This document shows positions 46,690 to 58,495 of a stretch of DNA of 64,000 nucleotides, one piece after another; the stretch's first letter is position 1, and each line of letters starts with the position of its first letter. The notes beneath the pieces are model-generated. The model was given only the letters and a program-made list of their open reading frames with translations. It was not told where the DNA came from and ran no database searches. The translations under genes and the position numbers were made by a program. This DNA comes from Sinotaia quadrata (taxonomy: Eukaryota > Mollusca > Gastropoda > Architaenioglossa > Viviparidae): contig JALGAQ010000009.1 in assembly GCA_028829895.1 (NCBI GenBank), forward strand, positions 620,001-684,000, written 5' to 3'.

Positions 46690-49680
46690 CGCCACTGATT
46701 TCTATTCTGTGCCATTTCTTCTACAACATTTAGCCACTGGGTCTCCAAGTTTCTTGATCCCATCCTATTAGTCAACAACAACCAGTATGAGCTAGCTTGC
46801 TCGACAGTTTCATCATACCTCGAAGCAAAGTTATTGGTTGACCGCTACGTTGCCTTCTAGTCGGGTCCAGAGACAGCTAGTAAGGCACGTTGAGGTAAGC
46901 GATGCGAAGGCATACGGAGAACGTGTCCCAGCTGGCGAATTCGGTGAACAGAAATGATTTCCCTTAAGGGACGACTATCTGACCCTAGCACACGTCGTAC
47001 CTCGTCATGCTCACATAATGAAGCCACTGAACGTGAGCAATGCTTCGGAGACAGCAGTTATCGAACACAGAGAGTCGGCGACCATCTTCGGCGCGAAGAG
47101 GCCAAGGTTGACAGCCATACGGGGGGGTCTGATGATACAGACCACGGAGCTACATTTGTTGTTTGTGAGGGTTCAACTAGTGGACAAGCCCAGATGAGTC
47201 ACGAATCGAAGTGCTCCACCGAGCGCTCCAAGCGCCTGTCCTTCTTGTGTACCAAACTTCCGTCCGAATCGTAGATTGTTTCACTTACACTGATGTTCCT
47301 AGCGACCGTTGTTTGGAATAAATTGAATAGCTTACGCACATTACACATAGCTGCAGTTGTTTCCATCTCAATTGCCCGTTTATACCACCAGGCCTCATGG
47401 TCCCTACGTACGCTTGCATTAAAAGCGCGCTAAATAATTTTACGCGCGCTATCATGCTGACAATCGGCCATGATTGCTGGATGTGTGCCAAGGAGTCGGA
47501 GAGTATTTACAGATAGCCATGACTTTGCGATTAGTTTCTTTTTCAACCCACACCTAATTAGACTGGCTTCGTAAATTGCTCGTTGAGTTTTTTACCAGTG
47601 AACATTTACACTGTTGTACGATACAGCTTTTTTCGGAAAGTTTTGAACGCAGGTTAACATAGCAGGATCGAAGAATTTGGCTAAATCTAACCTGTTCGAC
47701 GTATTCATAGGTCTTCCATCAAAACTCATTGAAAGCGTAGCAAAAACTGATTCATGATCTGAGTATAAGCTGGTAGACCAGTAGGAGCGACATTCTTGCG
47801 CACATCCTCGCCACCTATAATTATGTCTATATGGTGGATTTGAGCCCATATCCGTGCCGAGGAAGGGAAACGCCACGTAACAGTGGCGTTTCGAATGTTT
47901 GCAGCTCGTGCTGATGAGGTAATGATTATTGTCTGCACACAATTGGAGCAGTCTCTCCCCATTGTCTGAAAGACAGCTGTTGAGGCAGAATCGGCCTCCG
48001 AGGTGGGCTTTGCTCGGTGATAGATGACCGACTTGGGCATTCAGGTTTCCTGCGAGGATTACAACATCCGACTTATGAGCTTTCTGCAGAAGGTCGTGCA
48101 ATTGTTGATTGCATCAGGGATGCAATCAGTTGGAATAAGGAGCAAGTGTTGCTGCTTGCTCGGTGAATCCTGCACAAGCCCTTAAGTCTCACTGCGCACA
48201 GACGACTGTTGATCAGAAACCAGTCCAACAGAGCAGCTTCAGGTCTTGTGCTTAATGCTACACCAACACCTGCTTGACCAGATGATGATGCTTCGGGGTC
48301 TCTGGAGAGGCGCAGGCGAAATATCACGTTAATTGGATTATTCGAAAAGATTCCTGAATACGCGTACCTCGAAGAGCGCAAATCAAGGCCTTGTTTGAAC
48401 GAAGATCGCAGTGCGAGTGTCCATCAGCGGCAATCGCGGGGTAGGCAGTGTTCGTGTTAGAGTGTTGGGTAGCAGAAAGGAGCGTAAATATTGAGATGGG
48501 TAAGTGCATGTAGATTTGAAATGTAGTCAGTTTGACAGCATTGAGTGTGAGAGAGCTTCAGCGATTTCTTCAGATATGTAAGTCCCTGAGTTGTAAGTGG
48601 GTTTGATACTGTCCGGTTGCCTAGCCGAAATAGCAGATTGTTTTAAGGGTCCTCAACTAGCTTTTGTTCGTTGAACTAACCCGCAAGGCAGCGGGGTGAA
48701 TTATGGAGTTCACTGGCCAGTGGGAGGCCGGTGGCCAATGAAGGTTCATACGCCTCTCAAAGCAGATTGATTCTCTCAGATGCACAACACACCTCTTAGC
48801 TCGATGAAACGGAATAATTCCATTCAGAGGCGGTTTAGAATCAGGGTTTTTCATCTCCCCTAGCTGAGCTGCCAGAGGCTCACTAACCCAGTTGTAGTCC
48901 CGAACACTGGCTTTCGACCTTTTGCACTTTATGAAAACGCGCATTCCATGTGATGGCAGCAAGGTGGACTTCACCTGAGTCGACGCTTTATTTGAGCGAA
49001 AATCATGCTGAGAGGGTGTATCAGTAACAGTGGCAGAGTCAGCGGCGTTGATGTTACAGGAGAGGAAAATATATAGGGAGGTGATATTTGAGTGGAAGGA
49101 AAACATCAAGATGGGAAGTGACGTGTAGATTAGCAGCGTGACAGGATTGTGATTGTTGAATGCGAGCAGAGTATGGCAGTTATGTAGACTCCATGATCTG
49201 ATTATGGGCGTGATAATGTCTGGTTGCCCAACCGAGACAGGAGGTTGGTTTAAGACTCCTCACCCAGAGCCTTTGTTCTTTGAACTAACCTGCAAAAAAG
49301 CGGAGTGAATTATGGAGTTCACTATCCAATGGAAGGCCGTTGATCAATAAATGTTCACAGGCCCTTCAGGTGGCATCGAACTACCCGGGATGCCCAATGC
49401 ATCTTCGTTGCTGTTGGAAACCGGTGACCAAGGATAGTTCATACGCCTTTCGGAGTGAATTGATTCTCCGATATCTCCAGCACACCTCCAGCCTGGTTGA
49501 GGCGGAAAAGCGCCGTTTACCAGTTAGTTTAAAATCAGGGTTTTCCATCTCCCCGAAAGGGCAGTAAGTTGGGCTTCCCTTGTAGAGGCTATAGGAGACG
49601 CGTACCGTATGAGGGCATTTCGAGATGTAATTGTGGGTAATTACCCAACCTCGGCAATGCAGAGGCATTTTGTGAGCAGG
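46690..49680 (-). mobile_element. LINE-A copy with two 5' repeats, EN, linker and RT C-terminus
   Basis: Minus strand, in order: a 5' repeat at 49680-49190, a second 5' repeat at 49140-48590, endonuclease start at 48400-48080 (FRLRLSRDPEASSSGQAGVG, then EAALLDWFLINSRL), EN core at 48101-47592 (DVVILAGNLNAQVGHLSPSK, NGERLLQLCADNNHYLIST, YSDHESVFA with the catalytic SDH), and linker at 47590-47300 (GLKKKLIAKSW, HEAWWYKRAIEMETTAAMCN). Then, without the RT palm, the RT C-terminal block follows at 47050-46700. The EN frame from 48101 to 47592 is open for 169 codons, the best-kept EN in the window. Confidence 0.85.
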
Positions 49681-49939
49681 GCGTCCAATTACTGGTTTCC
49701 ATCATTTTCTGAAGATTGCCTCAGTGTGCAACATACTAACCCGCAACTACGGTGCCATCTTAAAGGCACTGTATTCGCGAACAACCACAAGGACACGAGC
49801 GCATGATACGCTATCTAAAGCATTCTCAATTTGATCTGGTCTGCAGCAGTTGTTCAATCGCACCATTCCTTTCGAACTTCGCCATTTACAAAGTTCAAAA
49901 GGAGAGATAAAATAACCAATTTGGATTACGTTGAAGCAG

Positions 49940-50490
49940 TGCATGTCCAACATGTTTTCGATCGCCTAACCACCGAAGCAAGGAGCTAAGCACTTCGTGC
50001 TTTAAAAATGCAAAATAATAATCAATGACTAGCAGCGTGATATACCTGCACTCAATTTGTCAGGTAACTGCTTAAAAACAGTCGATAGTTTTATTTACAT
50101 TGGTAGTCTGATCAACGCAGGAAGAGAGGTGAAAAAATCACTGCACGCATAAGGCGAGATTAGCGTTTCTTAATCTTACTCGGCTTTTGGCGTAGACTTG
50201 ATATCAGTCTATCGCTCATGGGGCGTGTACATAAGGCCACTGGGTGGACAGTACTTATGTACAGTTCTGAAGCATAGCCTCTTAAATGGACGTGTATAGA
50301 CGACCCGAACACGTCTTTACACATGGCAAGGTTATCTGGACGTGCTCTATTTGCCCAACCAGACTCAATTTGGAAGAAAACACGTGACGGTGAACCTGAC
50401 ATGGTGTCGCAAAGTGAACATTTTGACAGATACCGTGGACTGTGCACGCTCGGCTCGGCTCCCGTGCTAGGATCCTCGAGATTCTGAGTG
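49940..50490 (+). mobile_element. LINE-A RT C-terminal fragment
   Basis: Plus strand: RLTTEARS, then FYLHW, EKITARIR, RRLDISLSLMGRVHKATGWT VLMYSSEA, matching 'ITARI.KAR.AF..L..LWRRRDI.LS.KGRVY.A.VR..LLY' of the family. It ends with LGSAPVLGSSRF. The catalytic palm is absent. Confidence 0.75.
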
Positions 50491-51327
50491 CGCTTGGTTA
50501 GAAACTATAGCAGAGATGGCTCAAAACCAAAGTCTGGCGTTTTGTTGTGATTACCTTATACTTTTCCCATTTTAAACATAATTTGTTACGTCCGTGATGT
50601 TGAGCATATTGCTTGTATTCACAAGTTTGCGAAGATATATGTATCAAGATGAAAACTTGGATTACTGTTGCTTTGAGACTATATGCAATCTGCTGTCGGC
50701 GGTTAACAGAGGCAAGTTAAGGAGGTATATACATGCCATCCGCTTATACAGACTTGCGAAAGAGATCTTATAATGTCATTATTGCGAAAGAATAAAGATA
50801 GATCACGACAGACGGGAGGACAACATCCATGGTTGGACTGCTTAGGTCTTCAGGGATAGACTCAGAAAGACCAAGGATAATAAAAGGGTAATTATATCTT
50901 TTGATGTGCCCCATGGGCGCCAACCATGAACGCCAACCCCCAAGGGACATTAAATGGCGTTATCGTCGTTGATATTATATACTTCCTGTGTTGCTGTTAT
51001 GAACAAAATGTCGTCAAAATAGAATTCTGCCATGTTTTTAAGATACAAAATGTTACAAAATATTTTTATCAAACGACCAAATGCGTTTCCAAGAGGTGAT
51101 ATGATATCACCACTGACTCAACAGCAAAGCCAGATGACACTATTGAGCTCCATAATAAGTTTTAACTCTTATTAAAGAAATAAATAGTATGTGAACGCTC
51201 CAGATGGGTTAGATAAAAAACAGTTGCAAATTCTAGTGTCAAAATTGTAAAATTGACAGCTAAATTGAACACGAAAATTGAAAATCGAAAAACGTTAACC
51301 AATATATGAATTTTGGTGTCAAAATGT
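50491..51327. other. Unassigned sequence up to the second gap
   Basis: No coding or repeat signal is recognised; A/T-rich near the gap. Confidence 0.4.
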
Positions 51328-51427
51328 NNNNNNNNNNNNNNNNNNNNNNNNNNNNNNNNNNNNNNNNNNNNNNNNNNNNNNNNNNNNNNNNNNNNNNNNN
51401 NNNNNNNNNNNNNNNNNNNNNNNNNNN
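51328..51427. other. Scaffold gap, 100 N
   Basis: Exactly 100 N, a placeholder of unknown true size. Confidence 0.99.
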
Positions 51428-51439
51428 AAGTTCACATAA

Positions 51440-51724
51440 GAGGTGCATCTTGTGCTGGTTTTAGTGGATGGAGCAGAATTGTTAGGAGATTTATCTAGAT
51501 TATCAGAAAAAAATGTTTTTGTCGATTCTGAAAGTGGAAACAGTTTTCAGAGTGCTATTCACGTTTGTGACATTGAAATGAAAATAGACTTTCAAATGAG
51601 CCCTGTACCTTCGGTGCGTACATTCAGAATACCTGAAAGCAAGCTTGCTGCATGTCTGGTTGGTGCGTACAGTAGATTAATATTAACAGCCAGAAACCCG
51701 TTTTGTACTCCATTTGGTTACTGA
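51440..51724 (+). CDS. Unidentified ORF or terminal exon beside the gap
   Basis: Open for about 94 codons to a TGA at 51722. A stop (TAA, 51437-51439) lies immediately upstream in frame, but the sequence ATAAG just before could be a splice acceptor, so it may be a last exon. The product has a coding-like composition: LVLVDGAELLGDLSRLSEKN, CDIEMKIDFQMSPVPSVRTF, RIPESKLAACLVGAYSRLIL. I do not recognise the family. It could be a host gene's last exon or part of an unfamiliar mobile element cut by the gap. Confidence 0.4.
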   Translation, partial: EVHLVLVLVDGAELLGDLSRLSEKNVFVDSESGNSFQSAIHVCDIEMKIDFQMSPVPSVRTFRIPESKLAACLVGAYSRLILTARNPFCTPFGY

Positions 51725-53818
51725 AAGGATCATACTTAGCAAGTAGTGCTAAATAACTAACTTTTCGTTAGTTAATATATTCTCATGCGTCTATCCATTG
51801 GTATGGAGAAGCATATCCAATCATCCGGTTAAATGTGACATGGACACCAGGCAGGTTTGATTTAATAAATATCAGAAAAACAAAACAGACTGTTGATTAT
51901 TGAGATTTTTTACAAAAATATGACAAATGGTCCTACAAAATATATGGCTGTGTGATATGACCACGGATAACAGTATTACAAGAGAACAACCAGACAAATT
52001 TCGCGTTTCGCGAGGAAGACAATTTTATGTCTAGTTTAGGTTTCCAGAGTCACAAACGAGAATATAGGAAATAAATTACAGGTAAGTGTAAGAAATAATG
52101 TTACCAAATTAATCCAATTAAGAATTAAATAATAAAATGAATAAATTAACAACAGGATGTATAACTTCAGACGCACAAGGAAAAAACATTGAAAAAAATA
52201 AAATTAATCGATGTGGCAAGCACCATAGATTCTCAAAACTAACGGCAGCGTTTATAATACGAACATTCTGGTGAATTATGTCATTGACCCATTGTGGCTT
52301 TTGCTGTTTAACCGTGGCAAACAGAATTCAGAATGGAAAAATTACCTGTTGCGCTTTATAAAGCTTCTATTCTCCATAGCATGGATTTCGCTGCCCGTTC
52401 CTTGGGACATTACAGACATCTCTACGCTCTGAAGAAAACTCGAAGCCACTAAGAATGTGAAACGTTTGAGCTTGTTTTGGAAGATAATCTGGCTTTTCAA
52501 AAACTTTCTAGTTCAGACATTACTGACTTTATTTCAACTGCCTGAATAGTAATCTCGTTAATGTAACTGTCCTTTATTTCGAACATATGCTAATCTCCAT
52601 TATACACAGCATATTTGCTCGTATTCCCAATCAATTTACCGTTGCACTGTTATTTAGTCCTCCAGTGAGAACTAACAAATCCATTGGCATTCGCTTGGAT
52701 GAACTGTCAACGCGTTTCTTATGTTGACTTGCTTAGTACCTGGTAAATGAACATTAGGTCACAAATAATAAAGCAGCTTCAAACATAAAGCATCAGCTAC
52801 TGAATATTATGCGTTATCTCATTTAGATGATGATAAGTGCTGTGCGTAGATCTAATCGTGGCTATTAGCAAGTTCATCCAAGAAAGTTTACGAAAGTTAT
52901 TACGTAACTGACTGATAAAGCTAGCGCTCAATTGTCCGTGCTTCGTTCTTCTCACTCTGTCTGTTTTAAAATAGGACATAGAGTTGACTTTCATGGATTG
53001 ACAACATGGCAAGTTAATTTCCTGCATGAATGTGCGTTTAAGGATTGTTTTCACGTCTCGTAGGCTGATTATCATTCAGTCCAAGGATAGTCTATCGGTG
53101 CTGGCCACTCCTAATGTAATATTTTAAGGGACCTCCTTCATTACATATGCTACAAGATAGGTAATTCTTTATAAGAATGTCCTCGTGTAATATTGAAACG
53201 TCAATAGCAAACATCTTCGCAGTTTGGTAACTTGAATTAAACACAATCCATCTGGTAGAATACTCTGAAAGGCCAGTCTCTTTGTCTATCGGTGGATACA
53301 TACAAGACGAAAACTTTCCGGCGTAAAGATTTTCAACATTTTGATTGGTATTTATCAAATTGCTTTTAATCTACACTGGCATAACACATTCACAAAATTC
53401 CACTAGTAGGTTCTTCAGATTTTTTATCCATCTTTGCTTTTATCTTCTAGATTTTGCTTGTTATTTGTTACTAATTGATTGCATCACTCTGGCTGATTAA
53501 CGTCATACAACAGCATGTTAGTTGACCGTAGAGTTTGCGCCTCTTTTACTTCAAGATTTTTCATCGCTTGTCCACACCAGAGGGACTTACATACGAATGC
53601 CTATAAATCTACTGTCCGACCACAATCGGTTCACTGAAACGGTCTTCAAGAAAAATTGTAGCTTTTGCGTCTACGTCTTGCGGTTCACGGAGTGAATAAA
53701 ATTATACAAGACATTTATCCCACTAAGTAAGCAGATAAAAATATGTTGGTTTGAATCACGAAAAATCTTTTATTTAGTGCACTAAGCAAAATCGGATCGA
53801 GAACATTAGGAATAACAG
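51725..53818. other. Unassigned A/T-rich sequence
   Basis: No gene or repeat family is recognised on either strand; the open frames have no familiar motif. Confidence 0.4.
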
Positions 53819-53950
53819 ATGAGCATATTCTCTCGTCAAGGGCATTACGAAGTCACATGGGACAAATGCCTCAATCTTTTAGGACAACTGGTTGTTGCTG
53901 TAGCGCGAAAGGACGATATACTTGAAACATGGACCGAATGTTGCAGGTAA
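53819..53950 (+). CDS. Small ORF, possible exon, unknown
   Basis: ATG at 53819 and TAA at 53948, 43 codons: SRQGHYEVTWDKCLNLLGQL, VVAVARKDDILETWTECC. The composition is protein-like, and the end CAG/GTAACA could equally be a splice donor. The next frame over (53960-54111) is also open with FTFDVEEGPPILIEKVEKAI. No family is recognised. Confidence 0.25.
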   Translation: MSIFSRQGHYEVTWDKCLNLLGQLVVAVARKDDILETWTECCR

Positions 53951-55071
53951 CAAGATTTCAAGCCAGACACAAATATAATGCGACCAACTTCACCTTCGAT
54001 GTTGAAGAAGGTCCACCAATTTTGATCGAAAAGGTGGAGAAAGCAATACGGTGTCCAGAACCTTGGAAAATATTTGTAATAGACAGTGCCATTGCTGAAA
54101 GTCAGATGTGAACAAACAATTGAAGTGCTGTGATTATTGTGCCGAACCACATCGAGAAACAATCATTGGCCAGAATGATGGACGAAATCAACGAATATCC
54201 AACTTGTCGAACAAAGGGAACATTGGCGAATCCAGTGACAAATGCCTGTGAAAGATGGTTCAGAAAGTTCGATCGATTTCTTCTCCTATTCGACTGCGTA
54301 TAAACCAAGTAGTCAGTAGCCATTTGCCTTGCTAAGCTTTTCTTAGCGAATGACAGTAATGCGTCCTACAGAGTAAAAACTTCTGTTTTGCCATATTCTT
54401 TTCAAACGAATGTTCCGGAAAACGACCAAAATGCACCGAAAACCTGTTGATGAACACAAGTTGTTGCGACGCATTGTCACATGTTTGGATGATTAACTTG
54501 ATCAGACCAGTAATGTTGATTACGACGGGGAGCAGAATACAGCTTATGTGTTCTTCCTCATGACTTGTTGATTGAGATGGATTAGGTTTGAATCCCAGTA
54601 AGACTGCACTTTAGATCAAATTAAACCACAGAGTATTTTCACTGCTACAAAAAGTGCAATGAAATGAATGGTCTACAACTCAATTTTAAAGCCTATGCTC
54701 GTAATCCAGTCAATCTATTAGCCTTCTTGATTGTTGAGTCTTGATCATCTAGTTAGAACATTTCCGTAATTCAAGATAACATAACACCGGATAAAAATCA
54801 TTAAATGTGTATTTTTGCTGATAGAATTGGCAGATAGACTTAAGTCACTTTAATCTTTAAAAGAGCGTCTCAATGCAGACTGAGATTATAAATTACAAAT
54901 TCCAGAACCACTGTCAGAAGATAAATGCATGCACACATTTATAAAAGAAACTTAGCTGTACACAGAAACTTTATGATCGTTGTGGTCAGTTCGACTGTTA
55001 CCTTCAGGTCAGCAACAGTCTCTACAGAATTCCTTGACATGATTCGATATCAAGCCATATTAACTGAAAGG
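53951..55071. other. Unassigned sequence
   Basis: Nothing recognised beyond short open frames. Confidence 0.4.
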
Positions 55072-55507
55072 AACAAACAAGTTGTGGCGCATATGCATTC
55101 AGTATTTCTTCTTCAGATGAAATAAAATACACAGCTTATATATATATATTTTCTCAAAGACAAAATGAAACCAGTTAATCGAAAATTGCAGTCAACACAG
55201 CTTTTATACGGTTTTTCCCAGGCAGATTAAAGTCAAGCTCTACAGTTGCCCTGGAGTGGTGAACCGGATCGGCCGCATGTAGTCGATCGATCAGTCGATT
55301 GTTCGGTCATGTGAGACACGTCATCGAGACTTCAAAGTTTAAATAACTTGACTTTAATCTGACTGGGAAAAATGTATATAAGCTGTGTTGACTGCAATTT
55401 TTTATTAACTGGTTTCGTTTTGTCTGTGAAAAACTATATATAAACTGTGTATTTTATTTCAGCTGAAGAAGAAATACCGAATGCATATGCATCTCAACTT
55501 GTTTGTT
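55072..55507. repeat. Long inverted repeat, arms about 160 bp
   Basis: Left arm 55072-55236 begins AACAAACAAGTTG and ends CAGATTAAAGTCAAG; right arm 55347-55507 is its reverse complement (CTTGACTTTAATCTGACTGG ... CAACTTGTTTGTT). By eye the arms agree at roughly 85-90 percent with a few indels. The 110-bp centre contains TAGTCGATCGATCAGTCGATTG. The outer end of each arm (AGCTGAAGAAGAAATACCGAATG, then CAACTTGTTTGTT) resembles the 3' end of the Penelope-like copies at 8890 and 22900. Confidence 0.92.
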
Positions 55508-55539
55508 ATTAATATTAAATTACTGAATCTTGGAAACGG

Positions 55540-55800
55540 ATAGCGTTGGGGGATCGTGACATAGTTTATTCTTCGACATTCGCCGCAGGGATTATAATCA
55601 AGGCAGCGTGTTTGACAACCATGTGAAACGGCGACAAAAAGTGGTTTTTGAAAGCTGGAAAGTGTGCGGGACAGTTACGGTCGCGGCACCAATTTGTAGC
55701 GGGTGCAGAGATAGAGATGCTAAGATGTACACCATATTTAAGTCGAATCGAACCCAGACTTGACTACGGTTGAATCACAAAGCCAGGCGTGAAGGATCCT
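55540..55800 (-). mobile_element. LTR-element 5' region fragment
   Basis: Minus strand: a sequence ending CCGCTACA is followed by AATTGGTGCCGCGACCGTAAC. TGGTGCCGCGACCG, three bases after an LTR-like ..CTACA end, is typical of a primer-binding site of gypsy or BEL elements. Downstream, CTTTCAAAAACC and an ATG (ATGTCACGATCCCCCAACG) could be the start of gag, but the frame soon stops. No second LTR is seen. Confidence 0.5.
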
Positions 55801-56880
55801 TGGGTATAGAAAACTGAATAATCAAATGTATGATGTACAAGCCCCGCGAAAAAGTGCATGCGCGAAAAGTTAAGACCCGCCAGTTTTCACCGGTTCCAAT
55901 TTGATGTAAGCATTCAACCTTGACCGTAAAAGCACGTGCACAAAATCTTGACCTATTTTTGATGAAAACAATTCCTAATCCGCATTTCTGCTCATTTTGT
56001 GGACAAATTTTCTACGTTCGGACGTAAAAATCTTAAATGAAGTTTTTGACGCTTTCAACACTCTTCACGATAAGGAGATGGTAATATGTTTTTTGCAAAA
56101 CCATGGAGTAAACCATCAACAATATTTACGCAACAAATGACACCTTCAACTGTTTTTGACATCATACCAATGAAACGAAACAATGATTGACATGAATTAT
56201 ACTCACGAAGAGTTTATTTATGCCGAAAAGTTTGCGGATCAAACGACTGGACCTCAACACAAACCGCATGTCTTTGCACGTCTATAAGTTGCAGAATAAA
56301 CGCCAAAGCGGCACACACCGATCTTTAGTGGACAGCTAGTTATGCGAGTTCTTCTTTTGGAAGCTATTGTACCGAAAAACGAACTTTTTAATGCAAATGA
56401 TTAATGACGTGACTGAAATTCCTTTTCTTCAATAAACACACACACATATTTCATGTCATTATTTTTCTAATATTTTTGGGTGAATTGGATTAATTTCTGG
56501 CGGGGATTATCAGGAAAAGATCCGGAGACAGTTATTTCATAACGACTGGCACGCAAAAGCCCAAATCAGACAAAACATCAGCGGTCCATGAAAGTGCAGA
56601 TTACGTTGTCGTACTGCGCTATATGGAAGATCACAACTCAAATTATTGAGTTGAATATCATTGCGGTGAGTGAGGCGCGTAGTAAATTGATACCCTGCTG
56701 AGCTATCAGAAGCACAACAATTGCAATTCTAACAAATCCCCATGCTATAGCTTGTAAGTAATTCCAACTCCACTATCTTATATCTCGGACGGCATGGCGA
56801 AAGAACGAAACGTATTCCGAAAAAAGGTAGAAGTTGGACTAGACTACACAATTGCATTCAGTCAAACACTTTAGTTTTAT
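55801..56880. other. Unassigned, with a short EN scrap
   Basis: Around 56650 the plus strand reads LNIIAVSEARSKLIPC, similar to the 'DILGISE.RW' block of a LINE endonuclease, but it is too short to place. Nothing else is recognised. Confidence 0.35.
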
Positions 56881-56889
56881 ACTTATCGC

Positions 56890-57905
56890 AAATTATTTTT
56901 TAGCGACCTTTATGGTTAGAATGCTAAAGAATGTTTGGTACATGTTGTTTGCACATCGTCGTAAAGTCCGCTGGGCCTCTCGTCTGAATTTTCGAAGATT
57001 TTCAAGGGTTAATTCAGAGGGCTTATTTTTGTATTCAATGAGTGCAGTGCGTTTTGCTGCAAATATTGGCTTCAGTTCCGCGATGCTGTCTGTGAACCAA
57101 TCCAAGTTTCGTCGGTCCTGTTTGCCGAAGACAGTGAAAGCAGTGCTTCGTATTGCATCGCTTATTTTTGCCATCTGCTTTCGACGTCATTTGCAGATCA
57201 GGTGTTTAATTTATTATCAATGGCAGCTGCAAAGCGATCACGTAATTCTTGGACGGCTACCATACTGCTGTTAATGCGGGGATGTCCTTTCATCCTTTGG
57301 TAGTTGATACGTTTAGGTTGCAGGCGCACTTTGCTTCCAACGAGAGAATGGTCTGTGTCGCAATCTGCACTGTGGTAGCTGCGTGTTCAGTAGTCTTCTG
57401 CGAGTGATGATGAGATCAAGTTGGTGCCAATGGTGGCTTCTCGGGTGTTGCCAAGAGACGCGGTGATGTGGTTTCGTCGAGAAGAAGGTGTTTGTCACAC
57501 AAAGGTCATGATGGGCGCAAAATTCCAGGAGGCGTTGCCCGTTTTCATTTAGATTGCCGACGCCAAACGAGCCGAGGCATTTCGGCCAAGATTGTTTGTC
57601 TGATCCTACTCGTGCATTAAAATCTCCAAGTAGATAAAAATGGTCTGAAGCTGGGATTCGCTGAATCAAACTGTCCAATTCTTCGTAGAAATGATCTTAT
57701 TCTTCCACTGTCGCCGAGAGTGTTGGTGCATAAACACTTATTAGGTCAACGGTTCCGGCGGATGCGTTGAGCTTCAACATGGAAATTCGAGGTGTATTTT
57801 CTCCACATATTTCGACGGATGATAGAAGTGAGTTTCTCACTGCGAAGCATACACCATGTTGACGAGGCTCGTTGAGATATACTGCTCTATATAGACGCAA
57901 AAGAT
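56890..57905 (-). mobile_element. LINE-B endonuclease and linker
   Basis: Minus strand: RQHGVCFAVRNSLLSSVEIC, SAGTVDLISVYAPTLSA (57900-57697), then YLLGDFNARVGSDKQSWPKC, GQRLLEFCAHHDLCVTNTFF, HHWHQLDLIITRRRLLNTQL (57678-57313), then the linker MAKISDAIRSTAFTVFGKQD RRNLDWFTDSIAEL (57174-56893). A frame change separates the first two pieces and stops appear before the linker. The VYAPT and GDFNARVG endonuclease motifs are intact. The RT part is missing; the sequence leaves the family pattern near 56890. Confidence 0.88.
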
Positions 57906-58169
57906 AGACCAGATCATTCTCTATTTAACGAGCTAACCAACGAAAAAACTTGATTAAAATAATCAATTTTTAGCAGTTTGATAATTTTTCCTCTTCAGAT
58001 TTATATAGTAGCTACGATTGAGGCGCAACTTATAAGTAATCATTAACAAAGTTGAGTAAGAAAATGACTAGAGGAAATAATTCTGAAAAAATACAGCTAT
58101 TCGAGCAAGTTAAATGCCATATTTTTAGGCTATTTGTCAATATCATTCGTAATAAAATCAATTGTTATT

Positions 58170-58495
58170 CGTCAACATGACTATAGAGTTATTGTTCTTA
58201 AAATGAGATGAAGAAAGTGTGCTACTTTCTAAACAATAAGTTATTGAGTTAATAAAACAAATGAAACGTTCTTAATCAAGTTGTAAATGAAGCAAAAGCA
58301 GAAACAAGAATGACCTAAAAAATAAGTAGTTTCTCGTTAACAAGACTAGGAAATAATTGTTCTTACTTTGAGATTAAGAAAAAGCGCTATTTTCTAAACA
58401 ATAACTTACTGAGGTATTAAACAAATGAAAACGTTCTTAATCATGTTGTAACTGCAGTAGGAGCTGAAACAGAGACCTAAATAAAATATCGTGTA
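58170..58495. repeat. 165-bp imperfect tandem duplication
   Basis: Units at about 58170-58334 and 58335-58495 share CTACTTTCTAAACAATAA or CTATTTTCTAAACAATAA, ACAAATGAAA(A)CGTTCTTAATCA and GTTGTAA..GCAG. They are A/T-rich and clearly diverged, so the duplication is old. Confidence 0.85.

Noticed and set aside
53845..54162. 105-codon minus-strand ORF
   Set aside because: Cysteine- and serine-rich with no motif; the plus-strand frames in the same place look more protein-like.
56893..57174. Upstream exon of the cyclin gene on the same strand
   Set aside because: The sequence (ISDAIRSTAFTVFGKQDRRN) is the linker of a LINE, in line with the endonuclease at 57313-57678.
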